64,000 nucleotides of DNA from Rhodospirillaceae bacterium. Its GTDB lineage: Bacteria > Pseudomonadota > Alphaproteobacteria > Rhodospirillales > Casp-alpha2. Below the pieces are notes generated by a model. The model was not told the DNA's origin. It saw nothing but the letters and a program-made list of their open reading frames with translations, and did no database searches. Positions 60,401-64,000 of this stretch are shown one piece after another. The stretch spans positions 1 to 64,000 of the forward strand of contig JAERTE010000143.1 in assembly GCA_016845145.1 (NCBI GenBank), read 5' to 3'. Within the stretch, counting starts at the first letter, position 1; every line of letters starts with the position of its first letter. The position numbers and the translations under genes were made by a program.

Positions 60401-63400
60401 TCGCCATCCACGTCGGTAACGTTGATCTTGCCGTGCAGCGCTGCGTCTTCGGCGGTAGAGAACGGGTTGGTGTCAGCGAAGGCGGGGGTGCCCACGGGCT
60501 CGCCGTCGTTGCCCCGCGCAATATCAACCGTTGATCCATCTAAGCGCCAGTTCGCGGCGAGCCCTTCCTCGCTGCCATTCAGCACAGCATCCAAGTTGTC
60601 GGCAATGTCCGTTGCCGTGCGCGCGGTTTCCCACAACCGCACATCGGACAATTGCCCATCGAAATGGAGCGAATTGGCATGCGCTGCCGAATGATTGATA
60701 CCGATACTCGCCCCGCCAGGCCACATGCTGGACGGCAAAGTGGTGACCGAGCCGGTAGCTTCAACTTCGCCATTGAGATAAATCGTCGTAGCGCCGTCTC
60801 GGTCAACGGAAACCGCCACATGGTACCAGGTGTTGGCCGCAAGGGCGCTGGAGCCGTCGATTCCAAGGCCGGTAGTTGCCGTGGTGTCGCTGAACGTCGT
60901 CGATAGCGTACCGTCGGAAAGCAAGCTCAGACCGAACCCTGCATCGTTGCCCGTGTTGCGCGTATCGAATATCCACGACGCCGTGCCGGAACCAGGTAAC
61001 GTATCTATATTGAGCCATGTTTCGAAGGTGAAGTCCGACGTGCCGCCATCGAAGTCCGGCGTATTGGCAATCTGGATTTCGTTTGCCGTGCCGTCGAAAT
61101 CCATGGCCTGGCCAAGGGACGGCACCGCCATCGGATCGCTGGCCTCGTCGGCCGCCGTTGCCCCGAGTGTTCCCGAGGCCCCTGCAAGGGCGCCTTGGTT
61201 GAAGACAGCGCCACCGGAGATATTGGCGGGATCGAAGTCGTAGCGGATTTGCAGATTTTCCGCCGATGCATCGGACGGCACGTAGCCGCCCATATCGGCG
61301 CCGATTTCCTGGTCGGAGCGGGCATCGTTGTAAATGCGGAAATCGCTCACCGTGCCATTGAATTGCAGATCGCCGGTGATGCGCTCACCGATTTTCACAA
61401 CGTCGGTGTTGTTGACATCGAGCCCGGTGGTGTCGTTGCCCAGCGTCCCGTCAGCAGACCAGCCTTCGTTCGAACCATCCAAATAACCAGTGATCTGGTT
61501 ACTCGCTGGGTCGATGACGAAAGCGACGTGATGCAGGCCGGAAACACCGGTAAGGTCGAAATTCGCTGCGGCACTTACGGTTCCGTCACCAACCCGCGCC
61601 TGCAGGGTGCCGGCGTTGATGATCAGCGACCAGCCCTCGAGGCCGGAATTGTCATTGCCCTTGCCCGCAATCACCTGCTGCGTCGAGGTGTCGCGAATAT
61701 CGATCCAGGCCTCGACGGTGTAACCGCTGCTGCCCGGCCGCAACGCCGCGTTGTCGGCGATGATGATCTTGTCGTCAACGCCGTCGAACTGCATGGCCGT
61801 GCCGGTGGTGGTGGCGTAGGCGTCCGGCGCGTCGTTGACCGGGTCGATATTGACATTGATGGTCAGCGAGGTGGTATCAGTACCGTCGCTAACGTCAATG
61901 GTGAAGCTGTCGCCATCGGTCGAGTTACCGTCCGGCGTGTAAGTATACTCACCCGTCGCCGCGTCGATGCTAACGCTGCCGTTCAACGGCTCGGCGCCGG
62001 TCGCGACGGAATAGCTCAGTTCATCGCCATCGACATCGTCGGCAACGATACTGCCGCGTATGGCGGTGTCTTCTTGGCCGAACAATTCGACGGTGTCGCT
62101 TTGGCCGAACACCTCGGCGGCAAGCAATGGCGGCGTGTTGGTCAATGCCGTCGGCGTGCCGAGAACGGTGATGTCGTTCGCCGCCACCGTGCCTGTCGCA
62201 TCCGTGACAACCGCATTGCCGCTGTCTGCAGGGTCATCAAGGCGGAAGTTAGCCACCAGACCTTCGGTGTCCGAAGCCACGAAGCCTTCCATGTCGTCGG
62301 AGATGCCGCCATAGCGATCACCGGCATCCCAAATGCGCACATCGGCCATCTGACCGTTGAGCGTGTAAACAGGGTTGGTGTCATCATCGAAGCGGCCACC
62401 CAGCCCCAGCACGCCCGAGGTATTATGGAAGTCGCCCGTATAGGCATGGCTGACATCTTCGCGGCCGTCGACCCAAAGCGTCACTTCCTCGCCGTCGTAG
62501 GTAACGGCAACATGATGCCATTGCCCGGCTTGCATGACCGTATTGCCGTTGAGACCGTTACCGTCCAGGCCTCCAAACGGATTTTGGCCGTCGGGCGTGC
62601 CCTGGAAGTTGAGCTTGAAGTTGCCCGGATCAATGGTGTCGGTCGCCTGCAGGATGAAGCCGCGGTCCGAGGTATTGGGGCCGTAGGTGGAGATCAGTGT
62701 CTGCTGGCCGGTTGCCGCATCGAAATTGACCCAGGCTTCCAGCGTCATGCCGTCGCCCAGGCCGTCGAAGGCCGGCTGGTCGGCAATGCGGATGGCATCG
62801 CTGGAACCGTTGAATGCGAGGCTGTGGTTGAGATTTTCGCCCAGCAGCATCGGTGCCTGGGTGACATAAGTCGGGTCACCAACAATGACCGCATCCGGGC
62901 CGTACCCGACGGAGTTGCCGAGGTACTGATCCAGCGGATAATGCGCTTTGAGGTTGGGATCGATCGGCCCCAGATCCTCGTCATCGACCCGTTTCGTCAT
63001 GTCATTGCTGATAGCGGCCGGCGTACGGGCGATATCGTAAACCCGGAAATCGGCAACAACACCGGTGAACTCACCTACGTTGCCGGCCGTGTATTCAACA
63101 CCGATCAAGAACTGCTCGCCGTCGGTATCGGGCACGATCGCACCGCCGGCGGCTTTCGCGGCGCTTACATCGGTGCCGTTCATGACCAGCGAAACGTTAT
63201 TGCTGGCATCGAAGGAAACCGCGATATGCGACCACTCACCCGCCTGGAAGGTCGCGCCGGCGGTGGACAACTCAGCTGCCGTCCAGGTCAGTGAACCCGT
63301 GCCGATGCCCGGCGTCTCGAGGACCACGTCGTTGTTAGCCGTCAGCTTGAGGCGGAAGCCGTCGTTCGACGTGGTGCGCTCATGGCCCATGATCTGCTGC

Positions 63401-64000
63401 GCGACATCAAGAACATCGGGCCGGATCCAAGCTTCGACCGTGAAGTCATTGGTGAGACCTCGCAGCGTATCGGAATCGATCTGCAGGTGATCGTCTACGC
63501 CATCGAGCACCAGGTAATCGGTAAACCGGTTGGATGGCGGGCCGCCGGCAGTCAGTTCGTTTTCGTTGCCGGTAACATCAATGGCTGCCGGATCCAGGTC
63601 CGCTTCGTCGATATTGTCGAGGGTGTAGTGCGCTTCCAGATTTCCGTTGATATCTTCGACATCGTTTTCATTGAGGCGGAAGTTATCAAAAACTTCCTGC
63701 TCGGTTCGGGCCTCGGACCAGAAGCGAACTTCATCGATCGCTCCGTCGAAATTACCGGCGTAACCACTGCCCGATTGGCCGATTTTGAACGTATCCGTAG
63801 CGTTGTCCGCATCCAAAACGACGCTCAACACGCCATCGGTGATTGTTCCGACACCGGCATCAACGGTGGCAAAATCCTCGGGCTGACCATCAAGCATTAA
63901 ACGCACAGAATTGTCGGAGTCGTCGTGAATCAAGGCGACATGGTGCCATTCGCCGTCGTTGACGGTGCTTGTCGATGTCGCAGCGACATCACCGTACGCG
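41671..64000 (-). CDS. Giant LamG/cadherin-like/beta-propeller/RTX adhesin-like protein (5' end outside window)
   Basis: The frame is open from the right window edge to TAG at 41671, more than 7,400 codons without interruption; its start is beyond the window. In N to C order: about 14 LamG (ConA-like lectin) domains (64000 to about 52330) with five cadherin/tandem-95-like modules, a seven-blade FG-GAP propeller, a serine/threonine/glycine beta-solenoid-like region (50590-48130), and RTX blocks (GGxGxDxxx). Three RTX-plus-M10-C-terminal modules, the last at the very C-terminus, point to type I secretion. The exporter encoded at 33266-36432 is the best candidate. No TAT or Sec signal could be seen because the N-terminus is missing. 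Probably a calcium-stiffened surface adhesin. Confidence 0.9.
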   Translation of the reverse strand, partial: AYGDVAATSTSTVNDGEWHHVALIHDDSDNSVRLMLDGQPEDFATVDAGVGTITDGVLSVVLDADNATDTFKIGQSGSGYAGNFDGAIDEVRFWSEARTEQEVFDNFRLNENDVEDINGNLEAHYTLDNIDEADLDPAAIDVTGNENELTAGGPPSNRFTDYLVLDGVDDHLQIDSDTLRGLTNDFTVEAWIRPDVLDVAQQIMGHERTTSNDGFRLKLTANNDVVLETPGIGTGSLTWTAAELSTAGATFQAGEWSHIAVSFDASNNVSLVMNGTDVSAAKAAGGAIVPDTDGEQFLIGVEYTAGNVGEFTGVVADFRVYDIARTPAAISNDMTKRVDDEDLGPIDPNLKAHYPLDQYLGNSVGYGPDAVIVGDPTYVTQAPMLLGENLNHSLAFNGSSDAIRIADQPAFDGLGDGMTLEAWVNFDAATGQQTLISTYGPNTSDRGFILQATDTIDPGNFKLNFQGTPDGQNPFGGLDGNGLNGNTVMQAGQWHHVAVTYDGEEVTLWVDGREDVSHAYTGDFHNTSGVLGLGGRFDDDTNPVYTLNGQMADVRIWDAGDRYGGISDDMEGFVASDTEGLVANFRLDDPADSGNAVVTDATGTVAANDITVLGTPTALTNTPPLLAAEVFGQSDTVELFGQEDTAIRGSIVADDVDGDELSYSVATGAEPLNGSVSIDAATGEYTYTPDGNSTDGDSFTIDVSDGTDTTSLTINVNIDPVNDAPDAYATTTGTAMQFDGVDDKIIIADNAALRPGSSGYTVEAWIDIRDTSTQQVIAGKGNDNSGLEGWSLIINAGTLQARVGDGTVSAAANFDLTGVSGLHHVAFVIDPASNQITGYLDGSNEGWSADGTLGNDTTGLDVNNTDVVKIGERITGDLQFNGTVSDFRIYNDARSDQEIGADMGGYVPSDASAENLQIRYDFDPANISGGAVFNQGALAGASGTLGATAADEASDPMAVPSLGQAMDFDGTANEIQIANTPDFDGGTSDFTFETWLNIDTLPGSGTASWIFDTRNTGNDAGFGLSLLSDGTLSTTFSDTTATTGLGIDGSSALAANTWYHVAVSVDRDGATTIYLNGEVEATGSVTTLPSSMWPGGASIGINHSAAHANSLHFDGQLSDVRLWETARTATDIADNLDAVLNGSEEGLAANWRLDGSTVDIARGNDGEPVGTPAFADTNPFSTAEDAALHGKINVTDVDGDATFTYMVDGSPSNGWVNIDSAGNWTYNPEHDYAGSDAFTVRITDASGASTTETVSVEVLAINDRPDIHGLTGGSSTAGRLQFDGVDDIVTVGRGAGDSLAIAGDLTVELWVNGKDFNSGDKSTLVNFLSDGETSATNSLYELTIVDGDLNYYHEYGSGQNEQLVFDTNLSDGEWYQLSLVRDAAAKSVTLYVDGQEAGSQTYTNDPSGGETSGLGIGGYYGHDSLSPGRVFEGQLAEVRIWSEARDSFEISNYHDQVIDTPSAETTLEGYWTFGEVTDAGKLADLSSNGNDAVLVDGPPNDPHGKYYQLDGSNDYIGLGAVGDLGSTGGDPFTWQAWVRPDDSAGIGSIISIGTTNASATLYMDSAGRVNFESDTAGTDLTVTGTTVLDDGEWHHVAVSYNGTHAELIVDGVADSGPLAMTPDFTSGNSWIGRDFAGINKYPGAVADVRFYDVARSASEVDADKDVRIDSPDLGVTDPNVVAHYPLDGFLDETTSNRADATATGEPEVVDPTDTMPMPLGENTVRGLEFDSAGEHVDIAYDAATFDFTNGATFEAWVNLDAVNTGDAQYVVSQVGPSGIADQAFALYEHAGEWKFWIGDGSSTVSVVSTGGLAKAGEWVHVVGTYDNAALKLYANGEFIGETATTTTITATTSPADIVIGNRSLDDTQLYGQVADVRIWNKARTEDQITGHMGDFVAADTEGLVANFRLDDEQGGDTATSGNVTEATANIAQGDITVVGSPSFAETMPRFGDNTIAGQEDTAIRGVIDVDDVEGDLLSFGIDDGGEPMHGWLEINGETGEYQYTPFDDYSGSDSFTVAVSDGKLVTTQTITVNLDAVNDTPETQGATGGVHTGALQFDGVDDFVDTGDDPLSGVTNDLTIEAWVRPDDLTGIQAIAGTDLRPGAALEGVRFALQDDGLVFTSFNVQNYQISASELAAAGVTLQAGEWQHVAVTLDANNDATFYVDGISAGTVAGSSPVIASSGDPMIIGSLINANGTKSEQFGGQITEVRVWDTARQDWQIADNMNAVINDPTAEANLQGYWNFGEVLDDGTAPNLAHAATPEIAAHVSNALSFDGADDYVDLDSAATALSSNTGSFTYEVWILPDASTTSRMQILHVGNNDATNDSLSLYVEGGLLKADVTNVFGATGTTNLLGDWHHVAVSYDSSLGSDNMTIYVDGVAEGTATVTPALAGVAQANIGVLQDSGTQYHHFDGQIADMRAWNEARTADEIAQDLTDGFDDAASLPNLIGHWKLDDGAGGVAQDNAGSNHGFLKNFPLSGDAWTSGAVADTSGDISISGADVSETLIAGDAAGDKFGSWVAADGDTVAISARFADGTGADTGEVKLYKLGEDGTLTEKAVLTASDETAGEEFGTAMAISGDLLVVSAYFDDDNGAQSGSVYVYKLNDDGTIANGGAHVSKITASDGAAGDKFGVSLDLDGDALVVGAYYDDDAGADAGAAYVYKLNGDGTVANSGGHTAKLTASDGVAGDLYGTAVTIQNDVVVVGTAKHASEAGAAYIYKLNADGSAANSGAHTAKLAPGDLNASDNFGYSLDMSGDTLVVGAFRATGAVADSGAAYVYKINDDGSVANSGAETARITASDGVGAEEYGYTVAIDGNNVLVGATASVTGGATYVYRLEDDGSVGNSGDHLVKLTASDAVAADGLGRGLAITGDTVIAGSADNDDNGASSGTAYVFDLPAQNPMAGMALGENVARAMDFDGTADSISITNPDNLEVSGGDFTVETWFQTGSDADQILFVTGGATDAERLTLRVDASGNLKFSHNSIDSLSTDLVDDGQWHHAAAAYDSSTQNVTLYLDGQAQVTTYHGSAINFDASTPTAAMGSNAQANANWLDGNMSDFRFWGTNRSADDIRDWMSETLPGDTRGLIANYRLDDDASGTATSVQDATGNTSATVNGTPEFVATLPELGALTVSTDEDMAVNGRIVVDDVDIGDALTFALATNGDVDNGTLTLDDMTGEYTYTPNQDFVGVDSFTVDVTDSAGALVSKTITIEVEDSELSNTAPFVVGTYAGGGRVQFDGEDDYVDLGGGASLAVGTSGSLEAWVTKETWNTTKPEVIIGNGINYDADNSIYVSVDDTNGLHVRYGGVGQTGNTFLTYGASDSFAAGSSHHVAVSWEASGSDPLLSLYVDGELVGSQVATGLQISENAPAWNLGKFIQSTHIESFEGQIDEVRIWDTTRTADEIAQSYTQRIEDPEAETNLAGYWRFDGVNADGRVEDLSGNGNDAQLGGGTPVAPFDATGTFAGGTDKIETGAAITLNETHSIEAWIKTASLAATQAIVAHSDSGNTGGVQFLVEGGYLTASIWDGTNIRKFTGDTLVNDDAYHHVAYSFDSSSGSLLLYVDGQQETGSFDNFDAFPGGYSIADTLYVGADRLGASNFDGNIAEVRVWDDVRTETEFADNQNTPLIGSESDLLLYYPLTGDALDAQTNAAANHGAVTGVTFENTTPTILGANTVRAMEFDGVGDYVQVADSADFDGMSNAMTLETWVKFDDNTGQQVFINKYLSTGNERMFSLHAGDTNNGDGSGLSLRFDGSGNGLGGAGNMTGSTVMTTDQWYHVAFTYDGATVAIYLDGQLEDSMAYSGGFDPGNAAPINIGASLHDGSTVINQLSGQLADMRIWDVARTPEELVAASHSYIDPATDGLLANWRFDEQTGGAAPLTADAIEDATGLHNGTAHGDPQYASSQPNIFAAGAEIDAGVMLRGELVTHDADGDTVTVTAINGTDYTFDTPFVLPSGAKITIGEYRKYTYEPADGFNGKDTITLTVSDGVSETTSDFVIFVDGSDLNVVASENADTIDLPDLATLADGITGTPTYTIDTLPGNGTLYKAGGTVLSATDTLTAAEADGIYFVPNAITADVFESLSISVTDGTNTDTIEISLNLQDAVDSTLTGSTGDDYLVGGTTGDVVEGQGGADIFVATKGNDIIKVAGADDTLRIAGDFELTGAVFDAASDDLTFTIHDFSDDTVHTVTVEDHGTNPLAKLELTDHDTDGFEVYNVTNALDGSSFTEATAFAGTTGAETLTGGTGNDLMIGGGGNDTIYGGAGDDDLISGAGDDYLDGGTDTGHGDVVSYHNAASGVTVDLASGTASGGDGNDILIGIEGIDGSGHDDVLIGDAGDNEIFGLDGDDTLEGGVGADTLFGDDGADTFRYTALLDSGVGAGNRDVIEDFDPATDIIFLDGFTNGTFAFIGDHTTQFGDSGNTEARFNTTTNVLEINVSGSGVDNVEMEIELTGVGLTTLTNNAATALQTGLVPFTWDLGADGIWETATNWSTDTLPGIDNKAYIDTYTVTHSAGPDTIGALDVTAAGELTVSGGSLAVTGDADFAAGTVLRVNSSGTLNIDGVATFDGTTALNAGTIGGTGILENAGAMTVRNLSNVISLDLANETGGTIRIAGATGTSLNAELTLNGTFSNAGTVILDNDNGSQSNPGTLTVDTLTNTGTIQTLNTGNKTGSGSHVIDANVVNTGTLDIGHDMRIENAGNTFDTSSGTITIEDNEVLTINGGVDSVTVLGSATQLNGTALAKIDFTGANTVQLSGDFAVDGVALAFGDQSDETIIVSDTEGVTRNFTISAGSTMVMRNDDFGADVDVIVNGTLSYTHTDNDIAGNVSINAGGLLRVVGPSGTSLNASLNVGGAIVNAGTLVLDDSNPSQPNPATLTTTTITNTGTIQSLNSGADASSGNHFIDANIINTGTIDVDQDLLITNTGEVFDTTAGQLDVAAGETLTIDGGTVKVDTGAGTVLIGDGNIDLAGTSTLDVGEGYTHAATAADLTFSGTVTVSSTQSGSFTNEGTIGLNSANDTFDVTFYNSVGATLAIQAGSNTRTQTFNEDLHNAGTLNMESTGGAAAELVMGAGATLFNTGTIATSGSANGSDNIIGNVDNSGTIDVIVDRLDITGDIANSGTINVAAGQIMVVSGGTLTNTGTITGDGTITIGTGGAIINQGVIDADGTGTDDTLTINGGDVTFGTGSSLNVDIVSATDSDLFKVSGNNLDLTTVSDTLNLNFAYTPTAGDSFLIVDAGTITTDSVFDAVTHNLGAGLELDLTYDYANGNVTATVVAQTEQQHDASGPTSNIALTAFDDVITGDSGDNAVTLTGIAEAGDRVDLDAQSTSDTLTLDNSGNVIEVANVETVTGGSGIDTVTLSDAGEFLDVYGVETVVGGTGNDDVAVEDSTNAVLDGGAGNDTLHGGFGNDTFIGGAGDDSFSGGSGIDFVDYSDSTGPITLSLMGGDPTAQAVGGTEGTDDLDNTIEGVIGSDYDDDITGSQDSTTPDDTLFGGLGNDTLDGAGGNDLLDGGIGNDVLTGGSGNDILQGADGNDTLDGGFNFDTLLGGDGNDILDGGDQTDTLTGGAGDDIYKASKGDDLIHAGDGNDTLVFEGDFGLDSAVLVGSNLQFNIDYTLDPTITVVDHTITGNALTFVEFDLDGDDVNETFAVATDFDASSASQATAMAGTDTDDGTITGSNFDDVIFANGGADTLEGGGGDDMLIGGLGNDDIRGGAHGTHGDTASYHDASTSVTLDISAAANATVGSGTATGAEGSDTLTGIENLMGGFGDDIITGDSAANELIGLEGNDTITGGGGADILIGDEHGMGGGSDVFRYTDVSESGIGDGNRDVIEDFDPTMDRIVLDGSISLIGDLTFLGTASFNGATGTSQVRHDDVNSVLQIRLAAGGSSFDMEIEIPNTITTQQLTDNFPAFIGGPGIFHQLGGGAETVTLTSGIDDIILGTAGDDALTLSGLAEAGDSIDLAGHSLRDTLVLDDGLNVLEVANAETITGGSGDDTITVTTNLANGDLVSLGGGIDTLVVADGGNTFTTSQIETVTGGSGHDVIVFTGGAGFTGHTLSSIEEIQVDTDNDEAAVITIAEATTLGGVNFTGTGGNDVITGGDGFDLTGSVLTDIASVSFSTDGTNEEILVVDGATSFNGADINGGVDGLDKISSADGIDLTLVTLTDVATVEIDSDNSGTETLKVDEATNLAGASITGGGAEADIITSSGGMSLIDSTLTGIGTIRLDDNDDSVNSALIVASTTSLGGADITGSGDEVITSSDGMNLSNSQITGVTSISIDGDNAGESVLIVDNVTGFGNATIDGGADADDKLSSSNGMNLDGVTLSNVALVEFDSDNVGSSTLYVDLSTDLGTGTFQGSAALDDIINITGSVDFTSNTVLNVQLYTGSNINDTLKLANGLNSGASIDLEDGANDSAWLAGATNTASFIGVESIILTSSADTLTFENIQSGTSIIDTGGGATVNLTDGVNSISVSGVDSVDGGSGADTLTLSNASTISVSDVEIINGSANADAVTLTTLLTSGDTIDLGGDTDTVILAGGVNTASIDAEYIQAADGAANTLTITNVLTASNQITGGDGADDTLNLAAGANNIVVGGWETVNAGTGNDTIIVDEGSLVADTPTISGGGGTNDIFVISATANTTLGVTEIGNIKDFETWKLEDDFSYTLTLGDTNVVASEVLTIDATALTSSGSAATIVATGEADGILNFIGGAGDDTVTLGNVQTTGSFDGGAGTGDELTLVSGSNQLTITNFETVNLGGTDDTLTLQTNVTGVSFVDAGGTDIIDLAGGSNDVSLSGFETLSLGSGDDIIALNNGQSGLLVLGDTGNDTLQLANTTNSISVQAVETILGGSGNDTITIAAGASVVTGGAGGDTIGSGAGADVFVYTAATDSTLAALDIINNFTTGSDKVSFTGAAGYTYSGSAYSYNAGGVSLTIDDIVADGGITNQVVYFTDSTDGYLYVKGIGTGTSFDATLIKLTGETTALAAGDIDLGATANNVSVTGTTPQGVALTGIDDIITGDGDGNTASLTGVAAAGDSVDLAGGTDFLQLDDGANVLDVTNTEFISGGTGADTVTVTGTVGVSMEGDEGNDILTGGDGADSIHGGMPDIVAQADSGNAFLVTFSGSGETAADTITAAIGTFSDFEIGDVVNITNATNAANDVTATISGIDGTNGTYIEFADGSLGDNEVGGDQTMTITHELTNDGDDTIFGGAGNDTLWGGDGNDKLIGSAGDDWIVGGAGADVIDGGANGARGDTISFHDADSAVVIDLSGGSDTAIFNGETDTLSNIENMEGGFANDTLTGDAGRNWISGLEGNDTLTGGGGADHLEGGDGSDVFKYTSASDSALGLGVRDQINGFEAGGDGTSPIDQIDLSGFVLTAGASFSFVGDENQSFSGEASARYNANTKILEIDTDNDQAADMEIEMTDVSGTLSDDDFIVGNSST
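44863..45831 (-). repeat. Six tandem 53-55-residue repeats in the giant protein
   Basis: Each unit carries LTxVxxVxxDxDNxGxxxL, then VDxxTxxxGAxIxGGxxADD and xxSSxGMxL. The consensus is regular over 969 bases, about 54 residues per unit. I do not recognise this as a named repeat. It has Asp/Asn-rich turns, so a calcium-binding beta-helix is possible. Confidence 0.7.
46255..47005 (-). repeat. Internal RTX + M10-type module B
   Basis: RTX blocks (GGGGDDMLIGG, GGGADILIGD) are followed by DVFRYTDVSESGIGDGNRDV and IEDFDPTMDRIVLDG, then a closing beta region ending MEIEIPN. It mirrors the C-terminal module C but lies about 4.6 kb before it. Confidence 0.78.
48130..50590 (-). repeat. Ser/Thr/Asn/Gly-rich TNTGTI beta-solenoid-like region
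   Basis: Repeated short units (TNTGTI, VNTGTLDI, NAGTLVLDD and similar) occur across 2.4 kb. The pattern resembles the parallel beta-helix of adhesins and of autotransporter-like passengers. No enzyme motif is seen. Confidence 0.65.
50594..51300 (-). repeat. Internal RTX + M10-type module A
   Basis: RTX blocks (GGTGNDLMIGGGGNDTIYGG) are followed by TFRYTALLDSGVGAGNRDV and IEDFDPATDIIFLDG, then a closing region ending MEIELTG. It is the third member of the triplicated C-terminal module, about 4.3 kb before module B. Confidence 0.78.
52330..64000 (-). repeat. About 14 LamG-type domains with five cadherin/tandem-95-like modules
   Basis: LamG units of about 600-700 bases each carry FDG(V/S)DDY, a W(V/L)xPDD or W(V/L)xFD strand, WHHVAVxYD, and GxIxEVRIWDxARTxxEI. 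Approximate spans on the - strand: 64000-63560 (partial), 63530-62890, 62850-62190, 61790-61210, 61120-60500, 60170-59520, 59490-58900, 58840-58210, 57850-57220, 57200-56560, 55260-54680, 54300-53650, 53620-53070, 52960-52330. Cadherin-like modules (EDTAIRGxI, YTYTPDxxxxG) lie at about 62120-61800, 60470-60190, 58140-57870, 54600-54350 and 52280-52000. Boundaries are by motif and are approximate. Confidence 0.75.
55303..56500 (-). repeat. Seven-blade FG-GAP-like beta-propeller
   Basis: Seven consecutive units of about 55-57 residues carry the pattern xLTASDxxAGDxFGxxxxxxGDxxVVGAxxxDDxGxxSGxAYVYKLNxDG. The first begins SETLIAGDAAGDKFG and the last ends TAYVFDLPA. Seven copies is the number that closes an integrin-type propeller. 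Asp-rich loops may bind calcium. Confidence 0.8.

Noticed and set aside
43510-63294. Long + strand frames opposite the giant gene, some over 500 codons (for example 47791-50400 and 61195-63294)
   Set aside because: They are antisense to a continuous real coding frame, lack ribosome sites and show the composition expected from mirrored Gly/Asp/Thr-rich repeat DNA.

Overview
The window looks like a chromosomal segment of a GC-rich alphaproteobacterium. I infer a Rhodospirillales-like, probably aquatic and motile host. The inference rests on the order TPR protein-ispE, ETF-QO, UDG, lytic transglycosylase, moaB, on the FdsB/FdsA-type formate dehydrogenase, and on alphaproteobacterial-type CheZ, LysR and type I secretion genes. 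No sequence search was run, so the taxon is an inference.

Layout. 1-7 kb: the 3' end of a ThDP enzyme gene, a lone CheZ-like phosphatase, a VOC protein, MsrB, then a tight signalling operon (SiaB-like kinase, SiaC-like phosphoprotein, class III nucleotide cyclase, metallo-beta-lactamase-fold hydrolase), a cysteine-dioxygenase-like cupin and a small flagellin-like protein. 7-19.2 kb: an oxalate/formate block. A LysR gene and an NAD-dependent formate dehydrogenase (a NuoE-NuoF fusion plus the molybdopterin subunit) lie on the + strand. On the - strand lie oxalyl-CoA decarboxylase, formyl-CoA transferase, a stand-alone ALDH1L1-type formyltransferase/hydrolase, formate-THF ligase and a GntR/FCD regulator. 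Together they could turn oxalate into formyl-CoA and formate, then burn formate to CO2 + NADH or load it onto tetrahydrofolate. A 28-bp near-palindrome upstream of oxc is a good candidate GntR operator.

19.5-33.2 kb: housekeeping genes: tRNA-Gln, ispE, a TPR lipoprotein-like protein, a small HU-like protein, an SRPBCC protein, ETF-QO, uracil-DNA glycosylase, a lytic transglycosylase, moaB, two hydrolases, malate synthase G, a CpdA-like phosphodiesterase and a small hypothetical. 33.2-37.9 kb: a type I secretion operon (HlyD adaptor, ABC exporter) with a TIGR03032-like protein carrying a histone-H1-like tail.

38-41.6 kb: a small island, AT-rich at its left edge, with two hypothetical genes, an XRE repressor, a Gp157-like protein and a Rad52-HNH fusion. 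It has a phage-like operator/promoter and sits between the exporter and its likely substrate. 41.67-64 kb: the 3' part of one giant uninterrupted gene (more than 7,400 codons, start outside the window) for a LamG/cadherin-like/beta-propeller/RTX surface protein with three copies of the RTX C-terminal module. This giant adhesin-like protein, the Sia-cyclase operon, the oxalate/formyl block and the Rad52-HNH island are the parts most worth a second look.
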